From contig NZ_CP061300.1 in the NCBI RefSeq assembly GCF_018687635.1, forward strand, positions 1,757,424 through 1,821,423: DNA of 64,000 nt, written 5' to 3'. The position numbers were made by a program, and so were the translations under genes. This document shows, one piece after another, positions 8,984 to 17,962 of the stretch (its first letter is position 1; the number at the start of each line of letters is the position of its first letter). The notes beneath the pieces are model-generated. The model was not told the DNA's origin. It did not search any database and saw only the letters and a list, made by a program, of their open reading frames with translations. The stretch comes from Polynucleobacter sp. MWH-Braz-FAM2G (GTDB lineage: Bacteria > Pseudomonadota > Gammaproteobacteria > Burkholderiales > Burkholderiaceae).

Positions 8984-9646
8984 ATGACTCAGGGCTTAAC
9001 AAAATTTCCCGCTAAAGATGATGTTGTTTATGTTGTCGATGACGATGAAGCGATGCGCGACTCTTTGTCTTGGCTTCTACAGTCCAACGGATATAAAGTC
9101 AGTTGCCATGAAAGTGGTGAGCGTTTTTTGCAGGCCTTATCCGCCACAGACCCATCTACAGTCGCTTGCGCACTGATTGATATTCGCATGCCTCATATGA
9201 CGGGCATGGAACTTCAAAATGTTTTGCACGAAAAAGGCTTTACTTTTCCGGTTTCATTCATTACTGGTCATGGCGAGATCTCGATGGCAGTTGAAGCTAT
9301 TAAAAACGGTGCGATCGATTTCATACAGAAACCATTTAAGGAACACATTCTTCAAGAGCTTGTTGAAAAAATGCTTTCTATAGCTCGTAATGAAAAGCAG
9401 CGCGCAGAAGATCTTAAGGCAATTCAATCAAAATTTAAAACTCTCACTCCACGAGAGGAAGACGTCTTAGAGAAAATCGCAATTGGTAGAACCAATAAAG
9501 AAATTGGTGCTGACTTAGATATATCGGTCAAAACGGTGGAAGCGCATCGGGCAAACATCATGGACAAGCTCGCGGTCAACAGACCCGCAAAACTCCTGCA
9601 GATGACATTGAAATATCAAGAAGCTAAAGCGCAAGGACTTATTTAG
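8984..9646 (+). CDS. FixJ/NarL-family response regulator (orphan)
   Basis: This 220-residue protein has a receiver domain (about residues 13-130) with the acidic pair in 'VVDDDEAM' near residue 20, phosphoacceptor D66 in 'ALIDIRMP', a Thr in 'FITGHG' and Lys in 'FIQKPF'. A LuxR/GerE helix-turn-helix (about 155-215) contains 'LTPREEDVLEKIAIGRTNKE'. The ATG at 8984 fits the usual FixJ N-terminus; the frame is open further upstream but without domain content. No histidine kinase is adjacent. Its divergent position next to actP suggests it controls acetate uptake, as CrbR/ErdR-type FixJ-like regulators do in other proteobacteria. That link is inference from context. Confidence 0.85.
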   Translation: MTQGLTKFPAKDDVVYVVDDDEAMRDSLSWLLQSNGYKVSCHESGERFLQALSATDPSTVACALIDIRMPHMTGMELQNVLHEKGFTFPVSFITGHGEISMAVEAIKNGAIDFIQKPFKEHILQELVEKMLSIARNEKQRAEDLKAIQSKFKTLTPREEDVLEKIAIGRTNKEIGADLDISVKTVEAHRANIMDKLAVNRPAKLLQMTLKYQEAKAQGLI

Positions 9647-9686
9647 ATAACCTGCAACCATGATTTAATCTCATGGGGCCAAGACG

Positions 9687-9761
9687 TGGAGCGGGTGAAG
9701 GGAGTCGAACCCTCGTCTCTAGCTTGGGAAGCTAGGGTAATAGCCGTTATACGACACCCGC
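9687..9761 (-). tRNA. tRNA-Gly (anticodon CCC)
   Basis: The minus strand folds as a full cloverleaf: acceptor GCGGGTG pairing with CACCCGC, a D arm, anticodon stem CTAGC/GCTAG with loop TTCCCAA giving anticodon CCC, and a T arm with GGTTCGACTCC. CCA is encoded at the 3' end. It sits between the response-regulator gene and htpG and is transcribed in the htpG direction, but a terminator hairpin separates it from htpG. Confidence 0.93.
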
Positions 9762-9807
9762 GCGTGGTTTAGACCTCATACCATGAATACGGCAATTCAA
9801 TTAGACA

Positions 9808-9835
9808 AGACCCTCGACATTTCTGCGGAGGGTCT
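9808..9835 (-). terminator. Terminator of htpG
   Basis: An 8-bp stem (AGACCCTC with GAGGGTCT) and a 12-nt loop start seven bases after the htpG stop on the minus strand. A modest T-rich run (TTGTCT) follows. It separates htpG from the downstream tRNA-Gly. Confidence 0.65.
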
Positions 9836-9842
9836 GTTGGGC

Positions 9843-11744
9843 TTACTTCAAAAGCAGTTGATTCATCCGCTTTACAAAACTGGCGGGGTCATTTAACTGA
9901 CCACCCTCAGCCAAAAGCGCCTGGTCAAATAAAAGATTAGTCCAATCATCAAAGTCTTTGTCATCATTTTTTAGTTTTGATAACAATGGATGCTCTGGAT
10001 TAATCTCCAAAATAGGCTTCATATCAGGAGCATTTTGACCAGCAGCTTTCAGCATACGCAGCAAATTACCAGAGAGCTCATTTTCATCCGCAATTAAACA
10101 AGCGGGAGAATCAGTCAGGCGGAATGTCACACGAACATCTTTTGCCTTTTCCTCCAACACTTTTTTCATGCGTTCAACCAAGCCCTTGAACTGCTTCTCG
10201 GTTTCTTCATGCTCTTTCTTTTCCTTCTCATCGCTCAAGCTTCCCAAATCTAAGCCGCCTTTAGCAACCGATGCTAATTGCTTGCCATCGAATTCAGAAA
10301 TAAAAGAAAGCATCCACTCATCCACACGATCAGAAAGCAAAAGTACTTCGACGCCTTTTTTGCGGAAGATCTCTAGATGAGGGCTATTTTTTGCGGCATT
10401 GAAAGATTCTCCAGTAACGTAATAAATCTTATCCTGACCCTCTTTCATCCGTGAGACATACTCTGCTAAAGATACCGTCTGGTCAGCAGAATCAGCATGA
10501 GTACTTGCAAAGCGCAGAAGCTTCAGAATCCGCTCTTGATTTGCTTGGTCCTCCCCTACACCCTCCTTTAGTACCTGGCCAAATTGAGCCCAGAAAGTAC
10601 GATATTTTTCTTTTTTAGACTCATCATCGCTATTAGCCAGTTCCTCGAGCATACTCAAGACACGCTTAGTAGAACTCTCACGAATGACTTTGATATCTCG
10701 AGACTCTTGCAGGATTTCGCGAGAAACATTCAAAGGCAAATCGACTGAATCGATCACGCCTGTGACAAAGCGCAGATACATCGGCATGAGCTTTTCAGCG
10801 TCATCCATAATAAAAATTCGTTTCACATAAAGCTTGATGCCGCCACGTTTATTGCGATCCCACAAATCAAATGGTGCGCGAGATGGAACAAAGAGTAATT
10901 GAGTAAATTCACTTCTACCCTCTACCCGATTTAAGGAGTAGCACAGAGGGTTTTCATAATCATGCGAAAGATGTTTATAAAACTCGTTGTATTGCTCTTC
11001 GGTAATTTCAGATTTATTGCGAGCCCATAGCGCAGATGATTGATTAATGCTCTCCAGCTCATCTTTAATCACTTGCTCTTTTTTATCTGCATCCCATTCT
11101 TCTTTGCGCATCTGAATTGGCAAAGAGATATGGTCCGAATATTTGCGGATAATAGACTTTAATTGATAGCTGTTAAGGAAGTCGTCCTCACCCTCACGCA
11201 GATGCAAGGTAATTGAGGTGCCACGCTGTGGACGATCAATTTGCTCAATCGTAAATTCGCCAGAGCCATCCGATTCCCAGCGGACTCCATCTGACGCGGG
11301 TAAGCCCGCACGACGCGTCTCAACAACAATACGGTCGGCAACAATGAATGCGGAATAAAAGCCAACGCCAAACTGACCAATTAAGGCCGCATCCTTTTGT
11401 TGATCGCCAGAGAGTTTAGAGAAGAATTCTTTAGTGCCAGAACGCGCAATAGTACCTAGGTTATTAATCACCTCTTCACGACTCATGCCAATGCCGTTAT
11501 CTGAAATGGTGACTGTTCTAGCGGCCTTATCAAATTCAACCTTAATTTTGAGATCTGGGTCATCGCCATACCAATCAGGGTGGGCGATACCTTCAAAACG
11601 CAATTTATCAGCGGCATCCGAAGCGTTGGAGATTAACTCGCGAAGAAAAATTTCCTTGTTGGAATATAAGGAGTGGATCATCAACTGCAGAAGCTGTTTT
11701 ACCTCTGCCTGAAATCCTAGCGTTTCTTTAGTAGCAACAGTCAT
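9843..11744 (-). CDS. htpG: Molecular chaperone HtpG (Hsp90)
   Basis: This 633-residue protein is a full-length bacterial Hsp90. The N-terminal GHKL ATPase domain shows '[18 protein letters not shown]'-type residues near 35-50 (helix with the catalytic Glu and ATP-binding Asn), '[13 protein letters not shown]' near 80, and '[11 protein letters not shown]' near 124. The middle and C-terminal dimerisation domains follow at normal length. It is a cytosolic ATP-dependent chaperone. A sigma-32-like promoter lies about 35-60 bp upstream (11778-11805), fitting heat-shock control, and a small protein gene is encoded just upstream on the same strand. Confidence 0.97.
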   Translation of the reverse strand: MTVATKETLGFQAEVKQLLQLMIHSLYSNKEIFLRELISNASDAADKLRFEGIAHPDWYGDDPDLKIKVEFDKAARTVTISDNGIGMSREEVINNLGTIARSGTKEFFSKLSGDQQKDAALIGQFGVGFYSAFIVADRIVVETRRAGLPASDGVRWESDGSGEFTIEQIDRPQRGTSITLHLREGEDDFLNSYQLKSIIRKYSDHISLPIQMRKEEWDADKKEQVIKDELESINQSSALWARNKSEITEEQYNEFYKHLSHDYENPLCYSLNRVEGRSEFTQLLFVPSRAPFDLWDRNKRGGIKLYVKRIFIMDDAEKLMPMYLRFVTGVIDSVDLPLNVSREILQESRDIKVIRESSTKRVLSMLEELANSDDESKKEKYRTFWAQFGQVLKEGVGEDQANQERILKLLRFASTHADSADQTVSLAEYVSRMKEGQDKIYYVTGESFNAAKNSPHLEIFRKKGVEVLLLSDRVDEWMLSFISEFDGKQLASVAKGGLDLGSLSDEKEKKEHEETEKQFKGLVERMKKVLEEKAKDVRVTFRLTDSPACLIADENELSGNLLRMLKAAGQNAPDMKPILEINPEHPLLSKLKNDDKDFDDWTNLLFDQALLAEGGQLNDPASFVKRMNQLLLK

Positions 11745-11777
11745 TTCTATTTCCCATAAAAAAGAAGTATTTGATTT

Positions 11778-11805
11778 ATTTGGGGATCATTTTGCCAATT
11801 TCAAG
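11778..11805 (-). promoter_or_regulatory. Sigma-32-like promoter of htpG
   Basis: On the minus strand, CTTGAA (11805-11800), a 14-bp spacer and CCCCAAAT (11785-11778) match the heat-shock consensus CTTGAA, 13-15 bp, CCCCATnT closely. Its distance from the htpG start leaves a short leader of about 30 bases. Seen directly; factor assignment is by consensus. Confidence 0.7.
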
Positions 11806-11829
11806 GGCTATAAATGCTCCAAAAACACC

Positions 11830-11988
11830 CTACTCCAAAGTGTCAATATCCTCATCACGGGGCTCTTCCTCAAGGATTTCCTTGCGACTTCGCTTTTGAA
11901 GGTATTCCAAAATCAAGCGCTTTAACTTAGATCTGGTAATGGGCTCCTGGTAATTTTCTAGGAGCTCTAAATGGTCAGTATTGAGCAT
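11830..11988 (-). CDS. Small charged protein (52 aa) upstream of htpG
   Basis: The frame starts at an ATG (11988) preceded by GGAG at seven bases; an in-frame ATG at 11994 would add two residues but lies on top of the ribosome site. The 52-residue product begins MLNTDHLELLENYQEPITRS, then has a basic helix (SKLKRLILEYLQKRSRKEI) and an acidic tail (EEEPRDEDIDTLE). It is predicted helical with no membrane segment or cysteines. I do not recognise the family. It lies upstream of htpG on the same strand and downstream of a sigma-32-like promoter, so it may be heat-shock induced. Confidence 0.55.
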   Translation of the reverse strand: MLNTDHLELLENYQEPITRSKLKRLILEYLQKRSRKEILEEEPRDEDIDTLE

Positions 11989-12087
11989 TTTCATTCTCCA
12001 TGTAATCAGTTGACTATTTCATTTCCTAAATGCGACGCTAGAAAATTAACCCCTGTTTTAGTGAGGAATTTCCTGCGCATCTGAATA

Positions 12088-12115
12088 AATAAGGGCAAAA
12101 AAATTCAATTTCAAG
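12088..12115 (-). promoter_or_regulatory. Sigma-32-like promoter reading toward the small protein and htpG
   Basis: The left arm of a perfect inverted repeat (12107-12127; AATTTCAAG, CCC, CTTGAAATT) supplies a minus-strand CTTGAA at 12115-12110. CCCTTATT follows after 14 bp (12095-12088). This resembles the heat-shock consensus with a weaker -10 part. Transcription would start roughly 90 bases before the 52-aa gene. Confidence 0.4.
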
Positions 12116-12118
12116 CCC

Positions 12119-12147
12119 CTTGAAATTCTAAAAATGGATCCTTAAAT
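12119..12147 (+). promoter_or_regulatory. Sigma-32-like promoter of hsp20
   Basis: The right arm of the same inverted repeat provides CTTGAA at 12119-12124, with CCTTAAAT at 12140-12147 after a 15-bp spacer. The hsp20 start is 65 bp downstream with AAGGAG before its ATG. The -35 part is perfect and the -10 part is degenerate. Confidence 0.45.
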
Positions 12148-12212
12148 AGAGCTTAACTAGATGCCTTAGGGGTCTAGGAAATTGTGAACTTGCTTAATTT
12201 AAGGAGAAAACG

Positions 12213-12677
12213 ATGTCTTATCCATTTGGTAGAAATGTATTACTCAGCTCTGTAGGTTTTGATCGCTTGATTGATGCGATTGAGGAGATGAACTCTGGGG
12301 AAACGCTCAGCAAAGCACAAAGCTATCCCCCTTATAACATCATTAAAAAGAATGAGCGCGACTACGCAATTGAAATTGCCGTTGCTGGATTTAAAAATGA
12401 AGAGATTGATATCACTTCCGAAGGCAATAAGCTGACCGTTGTTGGCAAGGTAAAAGCGGAGCAGACTGGAGAATACCTCCACAAAGGTATCGCCAATCGA
12501 GACTTTAGCCATGACTTTACTCTGGCTGAAACTGTCATTGTGCGTTCAGCTGATATCGAGAATGGTCTACTCATTATCAAACTTGAGAATGTCATTCCAG
12601 AAGAAAAGCTGCCACGCAAGATTCTGATCGGCGGTAACTCTAAGCTCGTTATTGAGGAAATCAAAGAAGCGGCTTAA
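12213..12677 (+). CDS. Small heat-shock protein Hsp20 (IbpA-like)
   Basis: This 154-residue alpha-crystallin family protein has a short N-terminal arm ('FGRNVLLSSVGFDRLID'), an alpha-crystallin domain (about 38-140) with 'PPYNIIKKNERDYAIEIAVAG' at its start and 'LENGLLIIKL'-type sequence near its end, and an 'ILIGG' tail. Such proteins form cytosolic oligomers that hold unfolding proteins for refolding by DnaK/ClpB. An AAGGAG site is well placed before the ATG. It is divergent from htpG and its small upstream gene, with sigma-32-like elements between, so the locus looks like a heat-shock cluster. Confidence 0.93.
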   Translation: MSYPFGRNVLLSSVGFDRLIDAIEEMNSGETLSKAQSYPPYNIIKKNERDYAIEIAVAGFKNEEIDITSEGNKLTVVGKVKAEQTGEYLHKGIANRDFSHDFTLAETVIVRSADIENGLLIIKLENVIPEEKLPRKILIGGNSKLVIEEIKEAA

Positions 12678-12685
12678 TGATTGTG

Positions 12686-12710
12686 GCTAGCTCAGGTGAA
12701 CTGGGCTAGC
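12686..12710 (+). terminator. Terminator-like hairpin after hsp20
   Basis: GCTAGCTCAG and CTGGGCTAGC form a 10-bp stem with one G-T pair and a five-base loop, eight bases after the hsp20 stop. The trailing sequence (TCATCGCTTTTG) has only a short T run, so termination may be partial. Confidence 0.55.
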
Positions 12711-12769
12711 TCATCGCTTTTGTAATGCTTCATGTCGATACAAATACAACGTCTAAGCCTAGCGTGTAA

Positions 12770-13549
12770 TTACTTCATTAAGCTTTGAAGCCAACCCAGC
12801 CCATCCTCTGTTTTTCCTTTGGGCCGATACTCGCAGCCTACCCAGCCTTGGTACCCCATGTCATCCATCAATTTAAATAGATAAGCGTAATTTACTTCAC
12901 CGTCATCCGGCTCATTTCTGTTGGGGACGCTTGCGATTTGAGTATGGGCAATATCGTTAAAGTACTTTTTGAATGTAGTTGCTAAATCACCCTCCATGAT
13001 TTGAGCATGATAAAAATCCATTTGTACTTTGACATTGGGTTCACCACATTCAGATCGAAGCTCATGGGCTTGCGCCTGTGTATTTAGAAAATATCCAGGC
13101 ATGTCTCGTGTATTAATAGGCTCTAACAATAGATTTAGTTGATGTTTTGCTAATTCTTGCGCAGCAAACTTCATGTTTTCTAGATAAGTTTTGCGATGCA
13201 GGCTTTTATCAGAATTAGCTGGAATCAAACCAGCCATCATATGCAGCTGCGGTGTCCCCAAGACCAATGCGTATTCAACTGCTTTAGCAACGCCAGCACG
13301 AAATTCCTCTTCACGTCCAGGTATTGCCGCGATTCCACGCTCACCCGCCGCCCAATCTCCTGGCGGAAGATTGAAAAGGACATTTTTTAGATTATTTTCA
13401 TTAAGCCACTGTCGGACTTCAGCAGGCGCATAGTCATAGGGAAACAAAAACTCCACTGCATCAAATCCGGCACTGGCAGCAGCAGCAAAACGAGCCGGGA
13501 AGTCATGCTCGTTAAACATCATGGTTAGATTGGCGGCAAATTTTGGCAC
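12770..13549 (-). CDS. hyi: Hydroxypyruvate isomerase
   Basis: This 259-residue TIM-barrel protein of the AP-endonuclease-2 fold matches Hyi: 'ANLTMMFNEHDFPARFAAA' at the N-terminus, 'AGFDAVEFLFPYDY' near 28-41, 'LLLEPINTRDMPGYFL' near 138-153 (catalytic Glu), and 'VQMDFYHAQIMEGD' near 172. A metal-binding pattern (Glu, Asp, His, Glu) is visible. It interconverts hydroxypyruvate and tartronate semialdehyde in glyoxylate metabolism; some relatives act on other sugars such as 2-oxo-tetronates. Last gene of a minus-strand group with tctC/tcuB/tcuA, though gaps suggest separate transcription is possible. Confidence 0.85.
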   Translation of the reverse strand: MPKFAANLTMMFNEHDFPARFAAAASAGFDAVEFLFPYDYAPAEVRQWLNENNLKNVLFNLPPGDWAAGERGIAAIPGREEEFRAGVAKAVEYALVLGTPQLHMMAGLIPANSDKSLHRKTYLENMKFAAQELAKHQLNLLLEPINTRDMPGYFLNTQAQAHELRSECGEPNVKVQMDFYHAQIMEGDLATTFKKYFNDIAHTQIASVPNRNEPDDGEVNYAYLFKLMDDMGYQGWVGCEYRPKGKTEDGLGWLQSLMK

Positions 13550-13587
13550 AAAATCTCTTTATTAAAAGTTTGCAACTTCCAGAAAGC

Positions 13588-14004
13588 TTATTTCACTTTT
13601 TTGAGCTGAGTGCAACTCGCTCTATTTTTAGTTGTTAATACACTAGCACTACAAAATTCCATCTCGTCATTAATGACGTAACCCGTACCAACCCCAACAT
13701 CGCTTGAAAACAATAATGTTTTCCCATCCTTATGAAATACTCCAGTCACTAGATTTTTAACGCCATCACGCCAAGTTGTTTCGCCCTGAAAAGCACCACC
13801 ATCTTGGGCGCTAATAACGAACTTGATGATGGCTGAATCTTTCTTGTTAGACAAAACTAAACGGGACTGCTTGTCTTCAGTGCCACTTGAAGCGCTTACT
13901 GCGGAAACCGCTTCCCAAGTACCCAAAATACTTGGCGCTGATTGAGCGCTTGCAGCACTAGAAAATACCACTGCAATAAGGGGTAAGAATTTTTTAATAA
14001 ACAT
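13588..14004 (-). CDS. Secreted protein of unknown function (138 aa)
   Basis: An N-terminal signal peptide (MFIKKFLPLIAVVFSSAASA, cleavage after about residue 20) is followed by a predicted beta-rich domain with 'ILGTWEAVSA' near its start, a pattern typical of lipocalin-like or DUF2147-like folds, and two conserved-looking cysteines near the C-terminus ('EFCSASVL', 'RASCTQL') that could form a disulfide in the periplasm. The gene lies between tctC and hyi on the same strand. No specific family is recognised. Confidence 0.6.
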   Translation of the reverse strand: MFIKKFLPLIAVVFSSAASAQSAPSILGTWEAVSAVSASSGTEDKQSRLVLSNKKDSAIIKFVISAQDGGAFQGETTWRDGVKNLVTGVFHKDGKTLLFSSDVGVGTGYVINDEMEFCSASVLTTKNRASCTQLKKVK

Positions 14005-14082
14005 GGTGATTCCCTTTAATTAATTTATTTAGCAATATCTACTAGTAAAACTTAAATTCTAAAATCTACATCATATCTATTA

Positions 14083-15066
14083 TTATTCGCCCGTAATCTT
14101 CTTGTCTTTAATTAGACGACCCCATGTTGCCGATTCTTTGGCCATATACTTTGCGAGCTCCTCACGCGAAGTTGGCATTGGAGTAAGTCCATGATCATTC
14201 AGTTGCCTCACAACATCTGGTGACTTAAGAACTTTCACTATCTCAGTATTCCAGCGATCCAATATTGGGGCTGGGACCTTGGATGAAGCAACAAATGCAT
14301 ACCAATTAATCGCATTAAAACCGGGGTAACCAGATTCGGCAATAGTTGGAACTTTAGGTAGCGACTTCAGACGTTGGGGTCCAGTAACCGCCAAAGGAAT
14401 AAGTTGCCCATTTTCAATATAGGCCTGGGCTGTACTGTAGGTCGAAAAATACGCTGCAACACGACCACCCAATAAATCCTGTAAAGCTGGTGCACCACCC
14501 TTGTAAGGCACGTGCACTGTTTGAATATTCGCCATTTCATCCAACAACTCTCCCGCTAGATGCGAGGCGGAGCCAGGCCCGGTAGAGGCATATTCTAATT
14601 TCTTAGGATTTTTCTTGGCGTAAGCAACGTACTCTGCAAATGTTTTGATGCCAGTGCCAGAATTAACAACCAGAATGTTCGGGAAATTAACACCCATCGT
14701 AATTGGCGAAAGATCTTTAAATGGATCGTATGGCAACTTCATCATATGCGGCGCAATCGTAAGCGGACCAACCGAGCCAAACAAGATGGTGCTTCCATCC
14801 GTTGGTCCAGTAGCCACAAACTGATGGGCAATATTCCCACCTGCACCACCTCGATTGTCAACGACCACATTTGCTCCAATGTTCTCGCCAAGTGCTTTCG
14901 AGATAATCCGAGCTGCCGTATCTGCAGCTCCTCCAGCCGCAAACCCAACGACCACTGTGATTGTTTTTTTAGGTGGAAACTCCTGAGAATATGCTGAGTG
15001 GCTAAGTAGGCCAATAGCAATACTGAAGATGAGATTAAAAATATTAGTTTTCTTCATTGCAATCAT
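14083..15066 (-). CDS. Tripartite tricarboxylate transporter substrate-binding protein (Bug/TctC)
   Basis: This 327-residue Bug-family protein has a signal peptide (about residues 1-27) followed by the family hallmark 'VVGFAAGGAADTAARI' and 'VVDNRGGAGGNIAHQFVA' near residues 39-80, and 'HVPYKGGAPALQDLLGGRV' near 180. It binds small carboxylates in the periplasm. The membrane subunits TctA/TctB are not in the window, which is common for Bug proteins. A GGGGAG ribosome site overlaps the tcuB stop, so it is co-transcribed with tcuAB, hinting that its ligand is tricarballylate, citrate or a similar acid. Confidence 0.88.
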   Translation of the reverse strand: MIAMKKTNIFNLIFSIAIGLLSHSAYSQEFPPKKTITVVVGFAAGGAADTAARIISKALGENIGANVVVDNRGGAGGNIAHQFVATGPTDGSTILFGSVGPLTIAPHMMKLPYDPFKDLSPITMGVNFPNILVVNSGTGIKTFAEYVAYAKKNPKKLEYASTGPGSASHLAGELLDEMANIQTVHVPYKGGAPALQDLLGGRVAAYFSTYSTAQAYIENGQLIPLAVTGPQRLKSLPKVPTIAESGYPGFNAINWYAFVASSKVPAPILDRWNTEIVKVLKSPDVVRQLNDHGLTPMPTSREELAKYMAKESATWGRLIKDKKITGE

Positions 15067-15071
15067 TTTTA

Positions 15072-16217
15072 CTACTCCCCACCCAAACCAAGCTTGTTAG
15101 GTTGACGCTTTTCAATTGCATTCTTTAAAAGCGCAGCAAGTCTATAGAAACCATGGGCAAATTTTCCATAAGGCATAGTCAAAAAGAAACCCATGACAAA
15201 ACCTAAATGAATAGCTAGTAATGCTGGCATTGCACTAGTATCACGATACGCTAGAAGAGCCAAACCTGAGGCGCTAATCAAAAATAGCAACACAATAAAT
15301 GCTCTATCCATTGGCTTTTGAGAAGCATCGCCATGCTCAGCATTTCGTTTGAAATTTGAATATAGCAAACCTGCAGGACCAATTAACAATCCAATGCCAC
15401 CCAGCGTTCCTAAAATTACGGGCAAGCTATTGAGGGCATATGGAGCATGCAAGCCTAATAAATAGTGATACAAGGTTGCTACGCTAGTTGCCGCAAAGCA
15501 AAGCATAAATCCATAGAAGGTGAAGTGATGAAACCGCTTACGCCACAAAGTAAACGCATCATCTTCATTATTGCAACCCTCTCCATGACCTCCACCAAGA
15601 TACTTCAAGGTCAAAGCATCGTGTGTAGCTTCAGCTACTGCATTACCCGAGCTTATGCCTGGTGAAATGCCACGCCAGAAATTCTGAAGACCAATCCATA
15701 GAGCAAGAATTGAAAATCCAAAAACTGCACCAAACATGATTGCCAGCGTATTGTGAGAAAAGATGGCGTAAAAATTACCCTGAAGCGGTTCTGAAGATAA
15801 AGTTCCATTAACCGCTAGTGTAAGTAGCAAAAATAAAATGAGCGAGAAAGAAACAGCCATTGAGACGGCTACACCATTTTTTCTATATAAAGAGCCAAAG
15901 GATTTTGGCCACGCATAAGCAATATAGGTGTCTTTGCGTACTTGAGCCATCACCTTTGGAATATTTATAGCAAACTCATGGGGAGGGGCATATTGGCAAG
16001 CATGTAAGCATGCTCCACAGTTATGACAAAGATTTGCCATGTAATTTACATCGGCAGGCAAAAACTCTATCCTGCGCGTCATCGCAGGAAATACCGCGCA
16101 AAATCCTTCGCAGTACCGACAAGAATTACAAATAGTCAACATGCGTGCCGCTTCCACCTCCGGCGCATTTGAAACCAAGGCGCTAGCTTCAGCAATTAAG
16201 GATTTAATTTGCTGCAT
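15072..16217 (-). CDS. tcuB: Tricarballylate utilization protein TcuB
   Basis: This 381-residue protein joins an N-terminal iron-sulfur domain to a membrane domain. Two clusters of cysteines, '[15 protein letters not shown]' near residues 31-45 and '[16 protein letters not shown]' near 64-79, indicate two [4Fe-4S] centres. About six membrane helices follow. TcuB reoxidises the flavin of TcuA and passes electrons to the quinone pool. The start at 16217 (AAGG upstream) gives a 14-bp overlap with tcuA; a longer frame to 16277 would lie within tcuA. The same family is called citrate utilization protein B in some annotations. Confidence 0.88.
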   Translation of the reverse strand: MQQIKSLIAEASALVSNAPEVEAARMLTICNSCRYCEGFCAVFPAMTRRIEFLPADVNYMANLCHNCGACLHACQYAPPHEFAINIPKVMAQVRKDTYIAYAWPKSFGSLYRKNGVAVSMAVSFSLILFLLLTLAVNGTLSSEPLQGNFYAIFSHNTLAIMFGAVFGFSILALWIGLQNFWRGISPGISSGNAVAEATHDALTLKYLGGGHGEGCNNEDDAFTLWRKRFHHFTFYGFMLCFAATSVATLYHYLLGLHAPYALNSLPVILGTLGGIGLLIGPAGLLYSNFKRNAEHGDASQKPMDRAFIVLLFLISASGLALLAYRDTSAMPALLAIHLGFVMGFFLTMPYGKFAHGFYRLAALLKNAIEKRQPNKLGLGGE

Positions 16218-17634
16218 GAGTATGACCTTTTTGATGAATTGCCGCTTTTGCCGCCTCGCCTCCTGCTGCACGACCAAATACTGTCCCTATAGCCATACCA
16301 ATCCCCGCCGCATAACCTTTACCAAGCACATTGCCAGCCATCATTTCGCCAGCTACAAATAAATTTTCGCTTGGTTGATTATTAAAACGTACCGCTGCAG
16401 ATTCATCGGTTTTTAAGCCTAAATAGGTAAATGTAACGCCAGGACGAACCGCATAGCCATAAAAAGGACTTCTATCAATTGGCAACGCCCAGTGTGTTTT
16501 GGGTGGCTCTAAACCTATAGTATGGCAGTCATCCATAATCGTATGATCAAAGGTACCTACTCTACATGCTGCGTTATAAGTTCTTACTGTTTGCACTAAT
16601 GCGTTCGGATCTAAACCCAGCTTCTCTGCCAATTCTTCCAAGGTATCAGCTTTTTCACCTGGAAATACCGGCGGCATAAAACGACCCAATACTTTTGAAT
16701 CAATTATCGAGTAGCCAATTTGGCCAGGCTGCTGCGCAACCAATCTTCCCCAGAAAGCATAACGCTTCGGCCAAAAGTCCTCACCCTCGTCAGAGAAACG
16801 CTGAGCATTTTTATTCACCACAATTCCAAATGAAACTGCATCGATGCGAGTGCATATGCCACCATCATATAAAGGTGCGCGAGCATCTACCGCAACCATA
16901 TGCGCCTGCGTTGGATCGCTAACAGAATCCGCACCCAAGTCTATTAATTGCTTGAGCAAAACACCTTTGTTATATTGAGTTCCGCGTATTAAAAAATTAT
17001 CAGCTGGTGACTCGCCATACTCATTGACACCCCAAGCCTCTTTAAGCCACTCACGGTTTGACTCAAAACCACCAGCCGCTAAGACACAAGTCTTGGCTTC
17101 AATTCGCTCGTCACCCACATAGGCGGCTATAAATTTTCCATCTTGGATTTCAACAGAATCTACAGGAGAGTTATAGCGAATTTTTACACCCAACTTTTCA
17201 GCGCTTCGGTAATAGGCATTGACCAATGCTTTGCCTCCACCCATAAAAAATGCATTGGTACGGGATAGATTGAGAGTCCCTGATAAAGGTGGCTGAAAGT
17301 GCACTCCATGCTGGGACATCCATTTGCGACATTGGGCTGACCCACGTATGACAAATCTTGCCAATCTCTCATCTGTCTTACCACTGGTCACTTTTAAGAC
17401 ATCCTGCCAATACTCTTCCTCTGGATACGTTTCCAGCATGACATCTTCTGGCTGTTCATGCATAGCGCGAATATTGCGGGTATGAGCAGAGTTACCGCCC
17501 CGCCATTCTTTTGGGGCAGCTTCCAAAATTAATACGGACGCTCCAACTTCTCTAGCAGTGATGGCGGCACAAAGAGCAGCGTTACCCCCGCCAATAACCA
17601 GCACATCTAGTGATTGTTTTACTTGAAAACCCAT
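16204..17634 (-). CDS. tcuA: FAD-dependent tricarballylate dehydrogenase TcuA
   Basis: This 476-residue flavoprotein of the fumarate reductase/succinate dehydrogenase family has a Rossmann motif ([21 protein letters not shown] region near residues 11-30), '[12 protein letters not shown]' near 47, and a C-terminal FAD-binding '[20 protein letters not shown]' at about 430. TcuA oxidises tricarballylate to cis-aconitate. The ATG at 17634 is preferred; a TTG five codons upstream is also in frame. No tcuC (MFS) or LysR-type tcuR gene is visible. The island boundary repeat ends only about 60 bp upstream, so its promoter lies in or next to that boundary. Confidence 0.87.
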   Translation of the reverse strand: MGFQVKQSLDVLVIGGGNAALCAAITAREVGASVLILEAAPKEWRGGNSAHTRNIRAMHEQPEDVMLETYPEEEYWQDVLKVTSGKTDERLARFVIRGSAQCRKWMSQHGVHFQPPLSGTLNLSRTNAFFMGGGKALVNAYYRSAEKLGVKIRYNSPVDSVEIQDGKFIAAYVGDERIEAKTCVLAAGGFESNREWLKEAWGVNEYGESPADNFLIRGTQYNKGVLLKQLIDLGADSVSDPTQAHMVAVDARAPLYDGGICTRIDAVSFGIVVNKNAQRFSDEGEDFWPKRYAFWGRLVAQQPGQIGYSIIDSKVLGRFMPPVFPGEKADTLEELAEKLGLDPNALVQTVRTYNAACRVGTFDHTIMDDCHTIGLEPPKTHWALPIDRSPFYGYAVRPGVTFTYLGLKTDESAAVRFNNQPSENLFVAGEMMAGNVLGKGYAAGIGMAIGTVFGRAAGGEAAKAAIHQKGHTHAAN

Positions 17635-17692
17635 ATTACTAACATCCAAAAGAACTTTTATGTTGATAGGTGAAATATAAACTTAAATGAAG

Positions 17693-17773
17693 AAAACCCC
17701 CACCATTGCTGATGAGGGTTTGCTTTTCTGGTGGGCCCACCAGGACTTGAACCTGGGACCAAAGGATTATGAG
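17693..17773 (-). repeat. Left boundary repeat (attachment site with tRNA 3' fragment)
   Basis: This is an 81-bp sequence identical to 39608-39688. It contains the 3' half of the CAU tRNA (17729-17773: anticodon, variable loop, T arm, acceptor strand and CCA) plus the tRNA's terminator hairpin (17694-17721). After the last repeat base the sequence departs completely from the tRNA, so this copy cannot form a tRNA. It lies about 60 bp upstream of tcuA. Confidence 0.9.
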
Positions 17774-17831
17774 AGCAGACAACCAAAGAAAACCATTAGG
17801 ATTTCAAGAGGTTACGTCGCCTGATTATCGG

Positions 17832-17852
17832 TGTGTAGTGTTTTGTGTAGTG
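17832..17852. repeat. Tandem nonamer TGTGTAGTG near the left boundary
   Basis: TGTGTAGTG occurs twice, separated by TTT, 58 bp inside the left boundary repeat. Short direct repeats next to an attachment core are the usual form of integrase arm-type or excisionase sites. The surrounding 17774-17962 has no convincing gene. Confidence 0.5.
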
Positions 17853-17962
17853 AAATAACTCATCATTTAAGAATTACTTTCTCAGTCTTTGGTTTTGAAA
17901 ACCACAGGATTTTTACAGCAACCATTTCACACTTCGTTGCTCCAAAGTGCTTTTAGAGAAGA

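Noticed and set aside
9658..9676. CCATGA/TCATGG hairpin after the response regulator
   Set aside because: The stem is six base pairs with no T run, too weak to call a terminator.
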